From positions 14,460,036 through 14,524,035 of the forward strand of contig JAQNBH010000015.1 of the NCBI GenBank assembly GCA_028752905.1: DNA of 64,000 nt, written 5' to 3'. Shown here piece by piece: positions 61,559 through 64,000 of the stretch. The number at the start of each line of letters is the position of its first letter. Position 1 is the first letter of the stretch. The notes beneath the pieces are model-generated. The model had not been told where the DNA came from, searched no databases, and worked only from the letters and a program-made list of their open reading frames with translations. This DNA is from Cladorhizidae sp. MBARI D1340-BT2. Its lineage: Eukaryota; Porifera; Demospongiae; Poecilosclerida; Cladorhizidae. The translations under genes and the position numbers were made by a program.

Positions 61559-63686
61559 ATGGCTTATCCTAGACATGGAGGACAAATGCGGCCCATGCTT
61601 CTTGGGAGAGGGCTTCTACCCCAAGCTGGCCTGTTTCCCCATCCTCCCCAACACCATGGCTTTGGCCACCCACTGATGATGGTACCAGGGCAAATGGGGC
61701 AAATGGCACAACCTATGCCAGTATTAATGGCACAAGGATTGCCTCCGTGTGAGTTTAGTAGTTTTTTTGTGTTTTTTGTGGCTAATGAACTTGTAAACTC
61801 AATCTGTTCGAAGCCTTGGGTTGTTACTCACTTGACGCTTCTGAGTGTGGAGAGACTTATTGGTCACTCTGACATAGTAATGGATACCAGTTCTCATAGT
61901 TAAATATGTATAGAAACTGTTCCCATGTCTCACCTGCCTTTACTTGTCTTACTCCCTCCATGTCTCCCTGCCTTTCCTTGTCTTACTCCCTCCATTGCCT
62001 TTCCTTGTCTTACTCCCTCCATGTCTCCCTGCCTTTCCTTGTCTTACTCCCTCCATGTCTCCCTGCCTTTCCTTGTCTTACTCCCTCCATGTCTCCCTGC
62101 CTTTCCTTGTCTTACTCCCTCCATGTCTCCCTGCCTTTCCTTGTCTTACTCCCTCCATGTCTCCCTGCCTTTCCTTGTCTTACTCCCTCCATGTCTCCCT
62201 GCCTTTCCTTGTCTTACTCCCTTCATGTCTCCCTGCCTTTCCTTGTCTTACTCCTTCCCCTTTTATTTTCTGCAGTGGCAGTCCCCACCGCAATTCCACC
62301 TATAATGGTAAGAATCATTCTTTTTGTTTCATATTTGTATAATGAAAGGATACATACTTGGCAGATCAACCACCCAATGCCCAAACCAATGCCAGGAGTT
62401 GGTTCAGCTGATCACATTGTTAAGGTAATATTTTCATAGTGGAATTGGGTACAAAAATTACAAGTATCTTGACACAGTGGAATTGGGTACAAAAATTACA
62501 AGTATCTTGACACCTCTCAAAGTGCTCTCAAAGTGCTATGCATAATAATCCTGTCAACATTATTTATCTTTTAGGTTCCCATCCCGTCGTCAACGGCCAA
62601 CATGAAGGTTGCTACGACGGTATTTGTGGGCAATATCACAGAAAAGGCATCAGATACGTTGATTCGACAAATACTCCTGGTCAGTAAATTAGAGCAAGAG
62701 GTTTTGTCGGTGATTAAATTTTTATTTTTAATCATTCTTCAGCGCTGTGGTCCTGTAGATGGATGGAAGAGAGTTCAAGATGCGAGTGGAAAGTTGCAAG
62801 GTATAGTTCAGGAAGTGTGATTATCTTTTTATCTGTTAATTTTTTCAAGGTATAATATATTTTGTACTGTTATAGGATTTGGATTCTGTGAGTATGCAGA
62901 TCCTGAATCAACTCTGCGAGCTTTACGCTTGTTGCACAACCTGAAACTAGGAGAAAAAGCTCTGGTGGTGGGTTTTATACAATCGTGAAAAGTAGTTCTT
63001 TGTGACTGACCTGTGCATGTTTGTGGACTTGTAGGCCAAGGTAGATGCGAAGACTAGGAAGGAGTTACTGAAGTATCTTATCACCAAGAAGCATAGCAAG
63101 AATGGCAAAGTCGTCAACGAAGAGGTACAGCACTAAAGCTCGATTCTAACAAGGCTCCTAATTTGATGAGTCTGCTGAAATTCTGTTTTAATGTTGTAGG
63201 TCGATAAGGAAGTGGATAAGCTGGAAGAAGATAAAGATGTAGCCACTGCAGCTCTCATTAGTGAAGTTCATGAAGAAGCAAAGGTGATGCCTCATTTTCT
63301 TGACAACGACGTCTCTTTATGTTCCCTTGTTAGTTTGCTACTTTTGTGTTACTTGTTTTGTTTGTCATTTAATAAGTCGGAGGACAAGACCATCCAGGAT
63401 CTGATAACTCAGCTCCTCAAAGGCTATGTGGCAGTCTTATCCAGCTCTAAGTCTAATGAAGAGCGTAAGCAATCCGTTTTTCTCTCTTTCTTTCAGTCAT
63501 TGTTTTTTATGGATGTGTTTGTTTTGTTTGTTTTGTTTCTCCCGTCTTTTTTCTCTCTCTCTTTCTCTCTCCCCTTTCCTCTTTCCCCCCCTTATTTTCT
63601 TTCTTGTTTCTTCAGTGCAACGCGAGCGTGATGTCAAGGAGTCTATTCTCTTCATGGCCAAACAGTCTGGCAATTTAGATGCTAAT
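61559..63686 (+). CDS. RBM25: RNA-binding protein RBM25, N-terminal part (runs off window)
   Basis: RBM25 is a nuclear splicing regulator with an N-terminal RRM, an ER-rich middle and a C-terminal PWI domain. Ten exons with GT-AG borders and matching phases: 61559-61748, 62276-62307, 62365-62424, 62575-62679, 62743-62800, 62876-62967, 63035-63124, 63200-63283, 63377-63464 and 63616-63686, 290 codons. Exons 1-3 give a Pro/Met/Gly-rich start (MAYPRHGGQMRPM). Exons 4-7 hold the RRM (about residues 108-190): RNP2 VFVGNI, KASDTLIRQIL, WKRVQDASGKLQ, RNP1 GFGFCEYADPESTLRALRLL, and the family hallmark KVDAKT after the RRM. Exons 8-10 are an acidic, helical linker. The ER-rich region and PWI domain lie beyond 64000. 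Intron 1 carries a pyrimidine-rich tandem repeat. The donor of exon 1 (GTGAGT at 61749) was chosen because it keeps the Pro/Ala-rich frame. Confidence 0.92.
61924..62262. repeat. 34-bp pyrimidine-rich minisatellite in RBM25 intron 1
   Basis: About nine to ten units with the core CTCCATGTCTCCCTGCC and TTTCCTTGTCTTACTCC; one unit lacks seven bases. The array is almost pure C/T on the plus strand and ends only about 13 bases before the acceptor at 62275, so it forms or adjoins the polypyrimidine tract of exon 2. Confidence 0.92.
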
Positions 63687-64000
63687 GTGAGTGCAGGGCC
63701 TGATATGATTATAGTGTGCAGTAGATGTCAAGAATTTTAGCCCTTGCTACTTGTGTACTGGTGGTCTAAATAAGCGGGATGTAAACTAGGGGGGTGAGGT
63801 ACATGTAAAGGGTTGTCCACACTGCAAAAATGGAAGTACATCAGAAGTGCATCCAGTACTGAACTTGAATCAAAGCACGTTGGTCGCATCTACATTAGCA
63901 TTCAATAAAGCGTGCAGAGACACACATACCTCTCCTCTTGTGGATGAGCTACCTACAGACCAGAGTGAAACTTATACTACAGAACAGAAAGAGGATAGAG
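63687..64000. other. RBM25 intron, no exon recognised
   Basis: After the donor GTGAGT at 63687 I see no clear continuation exon before the window ends. Confidence 0.5.

Noticed and set aside
61906..62439. Three long Leu/Ser/Pro-rich frames
   Set aside because: They read through the 34-bp pyrimidine repeat of RBM25 intron 1.

Overview
This is nuclear DNA of an animal. The protein-coding genes are split by GT-AG introns with mostly consistent phases, codon use is eukaryotic, and the gene set (RAD51, MIS18BP1/KNL2 with SANTA and SANT domains, a CRIF1/mL64-like mitoribosomal protein, RBM25) is metazoan. The AT-rich sequence, full of small DNA transposons and decayed Ty3/gypsy elements, would fit an early-branching invertebrate such as a sponge. 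That placement is an inference; nothing here proves the species.

Layout. 1-6.6 kb is mostly non-coding with a piggyBac-like end and two pogo/Tigger relics. 6.6-14.58 kb holds RAD51 on the minus strand (six exons; the last coding exon is not in the window). Head-to-head with it, a MIS18BP1 homologue runs on the plus strand from at least 16.98 kb to 45.76 kb in eleven exons whose phases all agree. Its long introns are stuffed with mobile DNA: a gag-like coiled-coil ORF and a MITE (19.5-20.6 kb), a Tigger split by a foldback element (22.7-24.0 kb), a foldback (26.9 kb), a piggyBac derivative (27.3-28.2 kb), tandem repeats (29.3 and 30.7-31.1 kb), a complete but dead CsRn1-type LTR retrotransposon (31.2-35.3 kb), an ATT microsatellite (36.9 kb), and a hAT pseudogene followed by a 2.4-kb minisatellite of about 105 units (39.1-43.3 kb).

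From 45.8 to 53.2 kb I see no convincing gene, only repeats and the 3' end of a probable non-LTR element. A two-exon mL64-like gene lies at 53.2-54.0 kb. At 57.9-59.6 kb is a relic of a Ty3/gypsy element whose integrase lies upstream of its reverse transcriptase, the Gmr1-like order, with one LTR. RBM25 starts at 61.56 kb and runs off the right edge.

RAD51 (strand exchange) and MIS18BP1 (licensing of CENP-A deposition) could share a bidirectional promoter region. The other genes are unrelated in function. The very long overlapping open frames at 40.7-43.3 kb are an artefact of the minisatellite and are not proteins.
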